Source: Aquimarina sp. | GTDB taxonomy: Bacteria > Bacteroidota > Bacteroidia > Flavobacteriales > Flavobacteriaceae | Direction: 5' to 3' | DNA: 6,829 nucleotides | Assembly: GCA_011524575.1 (NCBI GenBank) | Contig: WTKB01000064.1 | Location: 1-6,829, forward strand | Part shown: in pieces, positions 6,743 to 6,829 of the stretch | How positions within the stretch are numbered: the stretch's first letter is position 1 | Layout of the letters: each line of letters starts with the position of its first letter | Notes under the pieces: model-generated | Databases searched by the model: none | Told to the model about the DNA's origin: nothing | Seen by the model: the letters and a program-made list of their open reading frames with translations, nothing else | Program-made: the position numbers and the translations under genes

Positions 6743-6784
6743 AACGGTAAACTTTTGAATTACAGTTTGTATTTCAAGACCGTT
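6743..6784. repeat. Conserved-core hairpin repeat, copy 2
   Basis: The arms AACGGT (6743-6748) and ACCGTT (6779-6784) pair perfectly. Inside them CTT (6752-6754) can pair with AAG (6776-6778). GAATTACA (6757-6764) pairs with TGTATTTC (6768-6775) except for one T-T mismatch, closing on a GTT loop. The core 6752-6775 matches copy 1 at 22 of 24 bases, but the outer arms have unrelated sequence, so pairing is kept while sequence is not. It lies 64 bp after the SelW-like gene. The rest of 6679-6829 shows no gene or terminator that I can support. Confidence 0.6.
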
Positions 6785-6829
6785 GCAAGGTAATTTTGCT
6801 AAATGGCTATTTTTTTGATAATTTAACAT

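Noticed and set aside
6267..6784. Integron-cassette reading: a small gene (SelW-like) flanked by two related hairpin repeats about 464 bp apart, like attC sites around a cassette.
   Set aside because: attC sites keep their outer ends (R boxes with GTTRRRY) and vary in the middle. Here the middle is conserved and the ends vary, no R-box pairs are seen, and there is no integrase in the window.
6728..6829. Minus-strand frame beginning with ATG at 6829 and open for 33 codons to a TAA at 6728-6730.
   Set aside because: It runs straight through the conserved-core hairpin repeat, and I recognise no protein family. It could be the tail of a gene from beyond the edge, but nothing supports that.

Overview
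The window is AT-rich and looks like chromosomal DNA from a flavobacterium (Bacteroidota). The evidence is candidate promoters with the Bacteroidota -7 consensus TAnnTTTG, no Shine-Dalgarno sequences before the genes, a small secreted DUF1573 protein, and protein sequences typical of Flavobacteriia. No stretch longer than 300 bases lacks a gene.

Layout: the left and central part (1-5632) is read on the minus strand. Running leftward from a divergent promoter region, it holds valS (valyl-tRNA synthetase), then a nucleotide-sugar dehydrogenase of the TviB/WbpO type only 6 bp later. After a 144 bp gap with its own candidate promoter comes ugd, a UDP-glucose 6-dehydrogenase of the animal-like type. 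The first 45 bases hold the start of a further minus-strand gene, probably a class I mannose-6-phosphate isomerase (manA), cut by the window edge and preceded by a good TTG-N19-TAnnYTTG promoter. The right part (5789-6829) is read on the plus strand: an exported DUF1573 protein, a strong intrinsic terminator, then a small SelW-family (Rdx) redox protein with Cys in place of selenocysteine.

Working together: the two dehydrogenases and the probable phosphomannose isomerase supply activated sugars (UDP-glucuronate, a UDP-N-acetylhexosaminuronate, and mannose-6-phosphate toward GDP-mannose). This suggests the edge of a surface-polysaccharide precursor locus attached to the housekeeping gene valS. 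The plus-strand genes are unrelated to that pathway.

The most unusual signal is a pair of non-coding repeats, one after the DUF1573 gene and one after the SelW-like gene. Each has a nearly identical 24-nt hairpin-forming core, but the flanking complementary arms are completely different in sequence. That is what a conserved structured RNA or a hairpin repeat family would look like. I found no complete, clearly new multi-gene system in the window.
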